A DNA stretch of 64,000 nucleotides from CAIUGU01 sp963819685 (GTDB taxonomy: Bacteria; Pseudomonadota; Gammaproteobacteria; Steroidobacterales; Steroidobacteraceae), in NCBI GenBank assembly GCA_963819685.1, contig CAWFXI010000009.1:186001-250000 (forward strand), in the 5' to 3' direction. The first letter of the stretch is position 1, and each line of letters begins with the position of its first letter. Below are positions 29,064-38,092 of the stretch, in pieces. The position numbers were made by a program, and so were the translations under genes. Under the pieces are notes generated by a model, which saw nothing but the letters and a program-made list of their open reading frames with translations, had not been told where the DNA came from and searched no databases.

Positions 29064-30515
29064 GCATCCGCGCGAAGATCTTCTTCGTGTTCGTGGCGTC
29101 AGTCATCGCCGGGTTCGGGCTGCTGGCGTACTGGGTCACCGGCGACCTGCGCTTCCGTTACGGCGAATCATCCGAAGAGGTGATGGTCGACACGTCGCGA
29201 TTGCTCGCGGAACAGCTGGCGGCGAACTGGCAACTTCCAGCCGAGGAACGATTCGCGGAACTGGACGCGGCGATGCGCAGACTCTCGGCACAGTCTTTCC
29301 GGGCGCCAATCTATTCGGTGGTCAAGACCAGCGCGGATATCCGGGTCTATGTTACTGACGTCACAGGCAGGCTGATCTTCGATTCAAGGCCGGGTTCGAC
29401 ACTGGGCGACGACTATTCGGGCTGGCGCGATATCTCGACGACGCTCCGTGGTCGGTATGGCGCCCGGACGACGGAAGAACTGGTGCCAGACGCGAACGGC
29501 AGGCCCGTAAGCGTGTCCGTTGCCTACGTGGCAGCTCCCATTCGCGTCAATGGCGATTTCGTCGGGATCGTGAGTCTCGGCAAGCCCAACACGAATATGG
29601 AACGCTTCATCGAATCAGCCCAAGCCAAGTTGTTCACCGCGGTGCTGGCAGCATCGGGGATCGCCATCGTGCTGGCGTTGCTGTTGTACGCGTGGGTCTC
29701 GAGGCCGCTGCAATCCCTCGTCGACTATGCCAACGACATGAGCGAGGGCAGGGCGGTGCAACTGCCGGACATGGGCGACAACGAAATCGGTCAGGTCGGC
29801 GAGGCTATCGAGAAGATGCACAACGCGCTGGTCGACAAGGAGTACGTCGAATCCTATGTGCAGTCGCTCACCCATGAAGTGAAGAGTCCGCTGACCGCCA
29901 TCCGCGCGAGCGCCGAGTTGCTGGCAGGAGATATTTCGCCGGAGAACCGGCTGCTGTTTACCCAGGCGATCGAACGTGAGGTGGACCGCCTGGCCAAATT
30001 TGCCGACCGCCTGCTTGAACTCGCGTCCCTCGAGCGGGCTAACCGTCTTGGCTCATATCGAGCCTGTTTCGCTGCATGCAGTGGCGCGTGAAGTGGCCGG
30101 GTCAGCAAAGGCCGTCGCCGATGTCCGCGGGGTCACCATCACCGAACACTACGAAGGTCGGGATCTGGTCAAAGGCGACCCGCTGTTGCTGCGGCAAGCG
30201 ATCGACAATCTGCTGCGGAATGCGTTGGACTTTGCGCCACGCGGATCAACCATAGTGTTGTCTGCCACTGCGGAGGAGGGGGGCGTCGTCCTCAGCGTGC
30301 AGGATGAAGGGCCCGGCATTCCGGAATACGCGCGCGAGCGAATCTTTGACCGGTTCTATTCCCTGCCACGACCCGTCAATGGTCGCAAGTCCACCGGTCT
30401 CGGGCTGAATTTCGTGCACGAAGTGGCCCATCTGCACGGCGGCTGGATCCAGGTCGAGTTTCCGGAACGGGGAACCCGCGCCCGCCTGTACGTTCCCTGG
30501 CGCCCGCCGCTTTAA
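29060..30515 (+). CDS. creC: Sensor histidine kinase, CreC-like, one frameshift
   Basis: Membrane sensor kinase partner of creB. TM1 (FFVFVASVIAGFGLLAYWV), a periplasmic sensor domain of about 170 residues, TM2 (AVLAASGIAIVLALLLYAWV), HAMP, then the phospho-acceptor His in SLTHEVKSPLTAIRASAELL. A single extra G near 30050 (CTT-G-GCT) breaks the frame; removing it gives ERANRLAHIEPVSL and joins the HATPase domain (DNLLRNALDFAP, DEGPGIP, FDRFYSLPRPVNGRKSTGLGL). That last stretch is diagnostic of CreC. Probably a sequencing error, otherwise the ATPase half is lost. Confidence 0.87.
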
Positions 30516-30623
30516 CCAGACCGCCGTCTCCATTCCGATTCCATCAGTTCTCCACGGGAGCTCCATGCTCTCTCCATGTTGCGGGGCGACAGTGACACCG
30601 TCGCTCAAGTCTGGAGAACTCAA

Positions 30624-32624
30624 ATGCGTGTCACGTTGCAAAAGCCGCGCTGGCTGATTCCGGCGCTTGTTCTGCTCGGCTTTCTGGCGTTGGGATTCGA
30701 TGTCAAGGCTTCGGGCGTGGAGCCCGAGTCAGCCAAAGCGCCCTATTTCCATGTCAATGACGATTCCGGTGTCGACCACTTTCCGATGAAGGAAACGCGG
30801 GTCACGGCCACGCTCAACGGCGTCATCGCCAGTGTCCGTGTGAAGCAGCTGTATCGCAACGAGGGCACCGTCCCTCTCAATGCGAAATATGTCTTTCCGG
30901 GTTCCACCCATGCCGCGGTCAACGGCATGGTGATGAAGATCGGCAACCGCAGGATCACAGCGCAGATTCGCGAGAAGGAAGAGGCTCGAAAAATATTTGC
31001 GGCAGCCAAGTCGGCCGGGCAGGTGGCCTCGCTCCTCGCGCAGAAGCGTCCCAACGTCTTTTCCATGGATGTCGCGAACATCGGCGTAGGCGAAGACGTG
31101 GAGGTCGAGCTTGAGTACACCGAGTTCCTGACGCCAACCGGCGGCGTCTACGAATTCGTATATCCGGGGGTCGTCGGCCCTCGCTACGGTGGCGACGCGG
31201 TGCGTTCAAGCCTGGATGCGAACTGGATCGCCAATCCGTACCTGCATGCCGGTCAGTCGGGCCCTGCGACGTTCGATATCAAAGTCGACATGGAATCGCC
31301 TCTCGTCGTCCACGACATCAAATCCCGTTCGCACAGGATCTTTGCGACATGGCGAGCTGGTAAGAGCGTCAGCATTGGTCTCGATGAACCACGTAACACC
31401 GCAGGCAATCGCGATTTCACTCTGGAGTATCGCCTGCAGGGTGATGCCATCGTCTCCGGACTGACGCGGTTTCGCATGGGCGGCGAGAACTATTTCATGC
31501 TGCAGGCCGAACCCCCGCAGCGGATCACTGATGCGGAGATCCCGCCGCGAGACTACATGTTCGTGATTGATGTCTCTGGTTCGATGTCGGGGTTCCCGCT
31601 CGATACAGCGCGATCGCTGATTCGCAGGCTGCTCACCAACTTGAGACCCGAGGACCGGTTCAACATTCTCTTCTTCTCCGGTGGCTCCTCGGTACTGGCG
31701 CCGGAGTCGTTGCCCGTCACGCCGGAGAACATCCGGCTCGCCGAAGACATGCTTGGCAGGATTGTCGGGAGCGGCGGGACAGAATTGCTTCCGGCCATGC
31801 AGCGGGCGCTTGCGATGCCAGTGATGGAGGGCGTATCTCGCAGCCTGGTCCTGATCACCGACGGCTACATTTCTGCGGAAGACGCGGCCTTCAGGCTGGT
31901 CGATGACAACCTTGGCAATAGCAATCTCTACGTGTTCGGCATTGGCCGCACGGTCAACCGCTTCCTGATCGAAGGTCTTGCGAAGGTAGGCAGAGCAGAA
32001 TCCTTTGTCGTGACTGACGCAGCAGATGCCGTGCGCGAAGCAGAGCGCTTCCGCAAGTACGTCTCGGCGCCCGTGCTGACTGATATCAGTGTCACCGGCA
32101 GGAACATGGAGATCTATGACGTCGAGCCCCGCACGCAGCCGGACCTGCTGGCCGACCGGCCGGTACTCGTGCTCGGCAAATACAGGAACGCAAAGTGGAA
32201 TGGAGCGGTGCAACTGACCGGTGTCTCCGGGACCGGCAAGCAGCAATGGATTTTCGAGGTCGATGGTACGCAACGGGACCGCAGCCTGCCGATCCTGTGG
32301 GCCCGAAAACGCCTGGAGCGGCTGTATGTGTTTCCAAACGCAGCGACCGATTCCCGCGAGGAGATCCGGGCCCTCGGTCTCAAGTACTCGCTGCTGACCA
32401 GCGCCACCTCGTTTGTCGGTGTCGATGAGCAGTTGCCTACCGGAGACGGCCCGGCGACCGATGTCACTCAGCCTTTGCCACTGCCTGCTGGTGTCACGGA
32501 CGCAGCAGTTGGCACCCTGACGCCCGCGCCCGAGCCCGAATCACCGGCCTTGGTCGCATGGTGCGCGCTGCTGCTTGGCCTGCAACTCATGTGCAGGATG
32601 CGCCGGAGCAAGTCCGGTGGTTGA
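30624..32624 (+). CDS. VIT/VWA-domain surface protein with PEP-CTERM-like sorting tail
   Basis: 666 residues from ATG 30624, with CTGGAG upstream. Signal sequence LIPALVLLGFLALGFDVKASG. A VIT domain (about residues 40-170, with VKQLYRNEGTVPLNAKYVFP) is followed by a von Willebrand A domain with an intact MIDAS motif, FVIDVSGSMSG. The C-terminus reads PAPEPESPALVAW, a hydrophobic stretch, then RMRRSK: a PEP motif, transmembrane helix and basic tail like exosortase substrates. The exosortase gene overlaps its 3' end, so this is almost certainly the dedicated substrate. Architecture equals the target protein of proteobacterial dedicated sortase systems. Confidence 0.88.
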   Translation: MRVTLQKPRWLIPALVLLGFLALGFDVKASGVEPESAKAPYFHVNDDSGVDHFPMKETRVTATLNGVIASVRVKQLYRNEGTVPLNAKYVFPGSTHAAVNGMVMKIGNRRITAQIREKEEARKIFAAAKSAGQVASLLAQKRPNVFSMDVANIGVGEDVEVELEYTEFLTPTGGVYEFVYPGVVGPRYGGDAVRSSLDANWIANPYLHAGQSGPATFDIKVDMESPLVVHDIKSRSHRIFATWRAGKSVSIGLDEPRNTAGNRDFTLEYRLQGDAIVSGLTRFRMGGENYFMLQAEPPQRITDAEIPPRDYMFVIDVSGSMSGFPLDTARSLIRRLLTNLRPEDRFNILFFSGGSSVLAPESLPVTPENIRLAEDMLGRIVGSGGTELLPAMQRALAMPVMEGVSRSLVLITDGYISAEDAAFRLVDDNLGNSNLYVFGIGRTVNRFLIEGLAKVGRAESFVVTDAADAVREAERFRKYVSAPVLTDISVTGRNMEIYDVEPRTQPDLLADRPVLVLGKYRNAKWNGAVQLTGVSGTGKQQWIFEVDGTQRDRSLPILWARKRLERLYVFPNAATDSREEIRALGLKYSLLTSATSFVGVDEQLPTGDGPATDVTQPLPLPAGVTDAAVGTLTPAPEPESPALVAWCALLLGLQLMCRMRRSKSGG

Positions 32625-33339
32625 GCGGTGGCAAAGCTGGCGATCCGCCCTGTTGTGGTGGTCGCTGGCCGCAGGTCTCGCCGCCGCGCTGAAAGCTTAC
32701 TTCAGTGCGGCGGCAGCCTCCGAGCTTGAATGGATGCTCCGTCCGGTCTCCCTGCTGCTTGAGGTCGTGACCGGATGGAACTTCCAGCAGAGCGACGCGG
32801 GAGAGTGGTATAGCGTTGAAGCCGGCATCGTGCTGGTCAAGGCCTGCGCCGGCATCAACTTCATGATCATGTCGTTGCTGGGCTGGTGCTGGTTGTCGCG
32901 GCCGCGCTTCACCGCAAGACTCCAGGGCGCGACCTTCGAATGGCCGCTGCTGCTCGGCAGTTCGCTGGTCTTCGCCTGGGTTGCGTCGCTCATCGTCAAC
33001 ACACTGCGCATTCTCGCAATCGTTCACTGGCAGCCGGTGCTTGAGCGTTGGCTACCTCCCGATGACGCTCACCGACTGCCGGGAATCGTCATCTACGTCA
33101 CGGCGCTGAACCTGCAGTTGCTGGTCTTTGACCGGCGCCGCTGGAAGCACGCGGTGCTCCTGGCCTGTTCGCTGTACGTCTTGCTCATGCTTGTGTTGCC
33201 GCTCATCACGGGCAACGCAACGACGAATACCGCGCTGTTTCTGCGCCATGCCCTGACTTCGCTTGGAGTTCTGCTGCCGTTCGCAAGTGTCGCCGGTTTC
33301 CGGTGGTGGAGAATTCATGCATCACGGGACCGACCTTGA
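32617..33339 (+). CDS. Exosortase family transpeptidase-like membrane protein
   Basis: About 240 residues from GTG 32617, overlapping the VIT/VWA stop by 8 bases with GGAG upstream. Polytopic membrane protein with the exosortase/archaeosortase triad in order: Cys in KACAGINFM (about 77), Arg in VNTLRILAI (about 131) and His in DDAHRLPGIVIYV (about 152). It should cleave the PEP-CTERM-like tail of the upstream protein and transfer it to an unknown acceptor. It is short like the single-substrate exosortases (K and N classes); the exact class cannot be set by eye. Confidence 0.85.
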   Translation: MVERWQSWRSALLWWSLAAGLAAALKAYFSAAAASELEWMLRPVSLLLEVVTGWNFQQSDAGEWYSVEAGIVLVKACAGINFMIMSLLGWCWLSRPRFTARLQGATFEWPLLLGSSLVFAWVASLIVNTLRILAIVHWQPVLERWLPPDDAHRLPGIVIYVTALNLQLLVFDRRRWKHAVLLACSLYVLLMLVLPLITGNATTNTALFLRHALTSLGVLLPFASVAGFRWWRIHASRDRP

Positions 33340-34136
33340 GCGTCGCAGCCCGGTCGCAGTGCTGGGCGTCCTTGCCGTGCTGATGTTGCTGGCCGGGTGT
33401 GATCGAATCGTTCTCAGGTGGCAGCAGCCTTCGCCGGCGTTCATCGCGGGAGATATCGATCTGGACGGGCAGATCAGCAGGGAAGAATGGGAAAGTGTCT
33501 ACGGTACCAACGCATTGACCCGCGCGGTGCTCGAGTTCGATTGGGGGGACTGCGACCGGAACGGCAGGCTCACGTGGGAGGAATACTTCCATGTCAGGAT
33601 TCGGCGGCAGCGTTGCCAGTCCTCATCGCTTGAGACGCTGGTGCGACAAGGGGGAGGGGCGACCTTGCACGAGGAAGTCCTGACCCCGATTGTCAGCGCC
33701 AAGGATATCTACCTCGCACGGGTCTCGCTGATGCGCAACAGGCAGCGACTGATCACGGCCAAGTTCCACGACGACTACTCCGAGCAGGACAAGCTTCCAG
33801 GTGGCCTGTATCTGTACACGCTGTCATGCGGAGACATCGAGCAGCTGGAGATACCGCGAGATCTCCCAGGACTTCAGGCAGTTCAGTCGTCTCGCAATGC
33901 TGCAGGAAGGGCTGCATCCCGCGATCCGCTGCACCGTGACCAATCACAGCCGCCACACGTTCACCTATCTGCAGTTGCGTCTGACCACGGCGCAGGGGGA
34001 AGGCCGTGCAGAAACGTTCCACGGCAAGGCGTTGTGGATTCCGCCGCGGGAGTCACGGGATCTGTGGATCTTCCCCGAAGCAGGACACCCTGTCACCGAC
34101 GTATCCATGCTGACTGTGCGGGTGAAACGGGAGTGA
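33317..34136 (+). CDS. EF-hand lipoprotein of the exosortase operon, one frameshift
   Basis: Start ATG 33317 overlaps the exosortase 3' end by 23 bases. A lipobox MLLAGC follows a hydrophobic stretch, so the protein is a lipoprotein. Two calcium-loop-like motifs are present, DIDLDGQISREEW and DCDRNGRLTWEEY. The frame breaks near 33854: removing one C gives LEIREISQDFRQFSRLAM and the C-terminal domain runs to 34136. No homologue is recognised. It may help present or recognise the sorted VIT/VWA protein, whose VWA domain also binds a divalent metal (inference). Confidence 0.75.
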
Positions 34137-34220
34137 GGAGGCTTTTTGAGTGGTCCCCGATGGGAGTCTAGTTTCCCCTGAATCGCAGGTTCCGTAAGTT
34201 CCGGCAACAAGAGCGCCCTC

Positions 34221-34686
34221 GTGGCAACACCAAGAACAGTTAATCCGGCGCAACTTTCCCAGACCCTGACGGAGTGCGCCAACGTTGTCGGGAGCGCCTG
34301 GGTGTTCAGGAGCGAAGACGACAGCTCGCTACCGGGACGCGTACACGCCGTTCGTCGGACAGCCCGAGAAAGAGCTGATGCCTGGCGGTGCGGTGGCGCC
34401 GGCGAGCGTCGATCTTAGGCTGGTCTGGCGGGCGCATCACTACCGCGGCATCGACGGCCGCTACGTGCACGAGTTGTTTGGCCCCGAGGCCGTCCGAGCG
34501 GACGCGGCCATGCTTTCCGCCGAAGAGATCGAATGGCCTCGCCAGACCGCCCGATTGGCGGCTAGCTGGCCTGCCGCGGAAGTCACCGTCTCGCGCCCGC
34601 GCTCGAATATCGCCGCGGCGACCCAGGTGTCGATTCCCAACGCAACCCTGGTGTCGTGGGTGCTTGCACCCGTCAGAAGGGCCTGA
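34221..34686 (+). pseudogene. Fragment of a VAO-type FAD oxidase (4-cresol dehydrogenase-like N-terminus)
   Basis: Residues from GTG 34221 (NPAQLSQTLTECANVVGSAWVF) and, after a one-base shift near 34323, YRDAYTPFVGQPEKELMPGG match the start of vanillyl-alcohol oxidase/4-cresol dehydrogenase flavoproteins. Homology stops after VAPASVD near 34415, before the FAD-binding core. The frame then runs to 34686 through unrecognised sequence. Remnant of an aromatic-oxidation gene cut by a deletion, adjacent to styAB. It cannot encode an active enzyme. Confidence 0.6.
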
Positions 34687-34815
34687 GCAGCAGGGCGTCC
34701 GAAGTCAGGGTCGGGAGGTTGCAAATCGGCGTTCGAGCATTCGCGAATGACGTCACTCCGGCTGGAACCGGATCCCGGATTCACAAGTTCGCAAATCACA
34801 GTCGGTCAGGCCGGC

Positions 34816-35319
34816 TCACTTTCCGCCGTCCGGTCGATGATACCGGCTCGCATAAAACATCAACGGGCTGCCGCTCGCGTAATCGCAGTTGACCACGTGG
34901 GCAACGAACAACGTATGGTCGTGGACCTGCAATATGCTGTCGACCTGGCATTCGAACCAGGCGAGTGCGTCGCGCAGTACCGGGACGATTGACTTCATTG
35001 TCCAGGCGATATCGGTTTCATGCTGCGGCCGGCCGCTGAAGTGGTGCGACCAGTGTTCCTGATCGCTACTCAGAACGCTGATACCGAACCAGCCACCGCG
35101 CCGGACCAGCGAATGAGTCCGGCCGGGCCGCAGGGATACGAGGACCGTGGCGGGATCCAGGCTGACCGGTGTGAAACTGCTGATCGTCATGCCCTGAGGC
35201 CGATCGTATTCGTCCAGGCAGCTGACAATGGCAATGCCGGTCGCGAAACGGGATACGCTCTGCCGAAACTGCGCAGCGTCGACACAGGTGCCCGCCATCG
35301 CGGGGGACGTGTGAACCAT
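34816..35319 (-). CDS. styB: Flavin reductase, styrene/indole monooxygenase component
   Basis: 167-residue flavin reductase-domain protein that supplies reduced FAD to the oxygenase encoded just upstream. Typical features are FRQSVSRFATGIAIVSC at the N-terminus, GMTISSFTPVSLDPATVLVSL, WFGISVLSSDQEHWSHHFSG and the C-terminal LMFYASRYHRP. The spacing of 63 bases behind styA on the same strand supports a two-gene operon. Flavin specificity cannot be read from sequence. Confidence 0.87.
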   Translation of the reverse strand: MVHTSPAMAGTCVDAAQFRQSVSRFATGIAIVSCLDEYDRPQGMTISSFTPVSLDPATVLVSLRPGRTHSLVRRGGWFGISVLSSDQEHWSHHFSGRPQHETDIAWTMKSIVPVLRDALAWFECQVDSILQVHDHTLFVAHVVNCDYASGSPLMFYASRYHRPDGGK

Positions 35320-35382
35320 GGTCAGCGCTCCGGCTTCGGATACGTGACGAGCAGACGGTGCATTGAGCGTCCTCCGGAGGAA

Positions 35383-36625
35383 TCAGGCAGCGGTGGCGGT
35401 CGCGCGGCGCTCGCCGATCCACGTAAGGATTCGCTGTGGGCTGGCCAGACGGTTCCACTGTTCTTCCGGCCGGTTGAAGTTGTCGGTGAACTCGTCACAC
35501 AGCGCGCGATCCTGGCTCATCGTGCCAATGAGCTGGATCAGCTCGGGCGTCGGCGGTTGCAGGAACATGTTGGTCCAGCGCGTGGCACCGAGGACTGCGG
35601 TCGCGCCGTTTCGCATCGACAATTTCGCAAAAGCGCTCGTCGTAAACCGACTGGCGCACGATCTCCTCTCCCAGCACGAAGGCGGCGTACGACGCCATGT
35701 TCGCGCCCTGGCCACACAACGGGTCTACTACCGCCTGTACATCTCCAAGCGCAATGGCGAGCTTGCCACCCCCCAGTGACACGTGGCTGTGGCGTACCGT
35801 CGGCGTCACGCCTCCCTGCAACAAGTCGTTCGGCCCATTTGCGAGATCGAATGTCTTGCGGTCGATGCGGCGAAACACAGTCGGGTGATGCTTCGCCACT
35901 TTTTCGAGCACCGTATCGAGGAAGTTGCGAGGGTTGTCGTCGTAACGCACCTTGGCCAGCATCTCCATGTCGCCGCCAGGTACATTTTCCATCAACAGCG
36001 CGTGCGCTATGCCCCCAAATGTCAATGTGGGGATATCGATCAGCTCGCCGTGGCCCGGGGAAACTGACATCGTGACACCGCGGGTGGGCTCATCGGCTAC
36101 GCCCTGATACAGACCCACGCAGAGCATGCGCTGCGGCCGGTCGAATGGGGAATGCGCCGGATCGTGACGGAACATCTGCCCCAGCGGCCCCTTGCCGGTA
36201 CACACCACGACCAGGTCCGCTGCATCGGCGACACGCGCGACGTCGCCCGCATGCAGCTCACCGTATTCGACTCGGCCGCCCCGGCCCTCAAAGTCCTGTA
36301 GCAGGCGCGGTTGATAGAGGCGGTAGTCGACAGCGCGGCTGGCGGACTTGAAATCGCCGCGGAAGAACAGCGGGTGTTCGCCGCCGAAATGGTGGAAATG
36401 GCAGGAGTAGCCGAATTGCTCTGTCGGCCAGTGATTCACTCCGAGCTCGTTCTCGCGGGCAATGGTGGCGCTGTGATGAGCCACGGTGTTGAGCAGCCGC
36501 ATCTTTGCGAACTCCCCTGGTCGACGGTCGGTGTGGAGCGTGGCGTCGACCCCGCGCTTCTGCAGATACAGGCCAAGATGCAGGCCGGCTGTCCCGCCGC
36601 CGACGATCGCGATTCGCTTGCCCAT
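35383..36625 (-). CDS. styA: Styrene/indole monooxygenase oxygenase subunit, one frameshift
   Basis: FAD-dependent epoxidase that converts styrene to styrene oxide, or indole to an oxide leading to indigoid pigment. From ATG 36625: dinucleotide motif IAIVGGGTAGLHLGLYL, RLLNTVAHHSATI, SRAVDYRLYQP, VVVCTGKGPLG, SPGHGELIDIPTL and GQGANMASYAAFVLGEE, all characteristic of StyA. One extra base at about 35596 breaks the frame; removing it gives DRVLGATRWTNMF and the normal C-terminus (DEFTDNFNRPEEQWNRL) ending at 35383. The corrected length of about 413 residues equals known StyA. Confidence in the exact substrate is moderate. Confidence 0.88.
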
Positions 36626-36706
36626 CCTCAGTCTCCCCCGAAAACGTGGCTTCAGGCTCCATTCTGGCCAGATCTGGTCTACCGCGGAAGGCCAGATATT
36701 TGATAA

Positions 36707-36738
36707 CATTCATTCAAAATATGACTGAATTCTGAATG
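36707..36738. promoter_or_regulatory. AT-rich inverted repeat, probable LysR operator
   Basis: CATTCATTCA-AAATATGAC-TGAATTCTGAATG is a dyad, overlapping the LysR start codon and lying about 80 bases from the styA start. It suits autoregulation and control of the divergent styAB genes. Confidence 0.5.
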
Positions 36739-37626
36739 CCCAGCCTGTTAGCCTACACCGCGTTCGCGCGCGCTTATGAACTTGGCAGCTTCTCGGCGGT
36801 CGGCCGCGAGCTGGGCCTCACGCAATCGACCATCAGCAAGCACATCGCCTCGATCGAAGCAGAACTGAAAGTGCAGCTGTTTGCACGCACCACCCGCAAG
36901 CTCAACCCGACGCACGAAGCTGCGCGCCTTTACGAGGGTGTCCAGCATCTGCTCGAAGCCGCCGATGCGATCCATTCGTCCATAGGCGGGGCTCGCACCG
37001 AACCGAGCGGGTTGCTGAGGGTGTCACTGCCGGACTCCTACGGACGGGCGATTCTGATTCCCGTTGTCGCCAGGTTCCTTGCGGCGTATCCACGCATGCG
37101 CCTGGACGTGCGACTGACCGATCAGCCGGTGAACCTGATTGAAGAGGGAGTCGAGCTCTCCGTGCGCATCGGTGAACTGCCTTCGAGTACGCTCATCGCA
37201 CGATCGATTGGCATCGTTGAACACGTTGTCGTTGCGACGCCGAAATATCTCGCGGCGCACGGCACACCGCGACATCCGACCGATTTGCAGCACCACAACT
37301 GCATTGTTTACACCGGCTTCGCCAAAGCCAACCGCTGGGTGTTCGATTCCGAACAGGGGCGTCAGACGATTGAAGTGCCGAGCACACTGGGTGTCAACAG
37401 TGCCGACGCCATGTATGGAGCCGTACGTGAACACGTGGGAATCGCCAGAGTGCCCTCGTGGGTGGCGGCGAAGGACCTTGCCTCGGGGCGAGTTCGCAAG
37501 CTGTTTCCCGACGACTATCCCATGCCATTGCCGATCAGCATCGTCTATCCCCATACACGGGTGCTGTCGTCAAGAGCCCGCGCCTTCATCGAGTTTCTGC
37601 TCCAGGGGCCAGGCAGATCGAGTTGA
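36736..37626 (+). CDS. LysR-family transcriptional regulator
   Basis: 296-residue LysR regulator. The N-terminal helix-turn-helix contains SFSAVGRELGLTQSTISKHIASIEAEL, followed by the substrate-binding domain (PSGLLRVSLPDSYGRAILIP, VRIGELPSSTLIAR). It belongs to the subgroup with a C-terminal ISIVYPHTRVLSSRARAFIEFL. Divergent transcription from styA, with an inverted repeat at the intergenic boundary, makes it the probable regulator of styAB. The inducer is unknown. Confidence 0.88.
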   Translation: MPSLLAYTAFARAYELGSFSAVGRELGLTQSTISKHIASIEAELKVQLFARTTRKLNPTHEAARLYEGVQHLLEAADAIHSSIGGARTEPSGLLRVSLPDSYGRAILIPVVARFLAAYPRMRLDVRLTDQPVNLIEEGVELSVRIGELPSSTLIARSIGIVEHVVVATPKYLAAHGTPRHPTDLQHHNCIVYTGFAKANRWVFDSEQGRQTIEVPSTLGVNSADAMYGAVREHVGIARVPSWVAAKDLASGRVRKLFPDDYPMPLPISIVYPHTRVLSSRARAFIEFLLQGPGRSS

Positions 37627-37734
37627 TTCAGCCACGAACGGCGGCCTGCACTTCGGTGCACATTTACTTGCTGGCGGATTTTGATGGTGCGCTGCCTCTT
37701 CTGTTGCGCACGCAGGTGCGAAGGCAGTGCACCT

Positions 37735-37759
37735 AAGTTGCTGCCACGCTAAGCAACTT
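37735..37759. promoter_or_regulatory. Inverted repeat AAGTTGCT-N9-AGCAACTT
   Basis: Perfect 8-base arms with a 9-base spacer, 110 bases after the LysR gene. It could be a terminator stem or an operator. No T-tract follows. Confidence 0.4.
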
Positions 37760-37789
37760 GATGCGGCGCAATGAGCACGCTGCTTGACG

Positions 37790-37809
37790 GTACTTAAGAT
37801 ATTAAGTAC
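37790..37809. promoter_or_regulatory. Inverted repeat GTACTTAA-GATA-TTAAGTAC
   Basis: Perfect 8-base arms with a 4-base spacer, in an AT-rich stretch followed by TTTTTCAATAAAAATCC. The low GC argues for a protein-binding operator or promoter element, not a strong terminator. Confidence 0.45.
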
Positions 37810-38092
37810 GTTCATTTTTCAATAAAAATCCTTATTGTTGGCAACGAACCAACCAATCGAGGAGAGCCACGTTCGGGGACGAGAGAACGAAGAACTGAAG
37901 TCAAAGCCAGAATGAGGGTTATTCATGTATCGATCCACGAGAGCATCGTGACGGCTGAGCGTCGTGAGACGTCGTTGCAGGAAACGCCGATGGGCAACGC
38001 CGACCTTCACCTCTTCAGGACTGGACACAGTGCCGGGTCTGCAATCCAGTAAATAGCAGCAGCCGATCAACTCGGTGCTTCAACGCGGGGGG

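Larger units (their letters stand above)
37627..38092. other. Non-coding gap with two palindromes
   Basis: About 465 bases without a convincing gene, markedly AT-rich around 37790-37840. It holds the two inverted repeats listed separately. A minus-strand frame at 37819-38070 has no recognisable features. Confidence 0.5.

Noticed and set aside
37819..38070. 83-codon minus-strand frame
   Set aside because: No signal, domain or ribosome-binding site; lies in AT-rich regulatory sequence.
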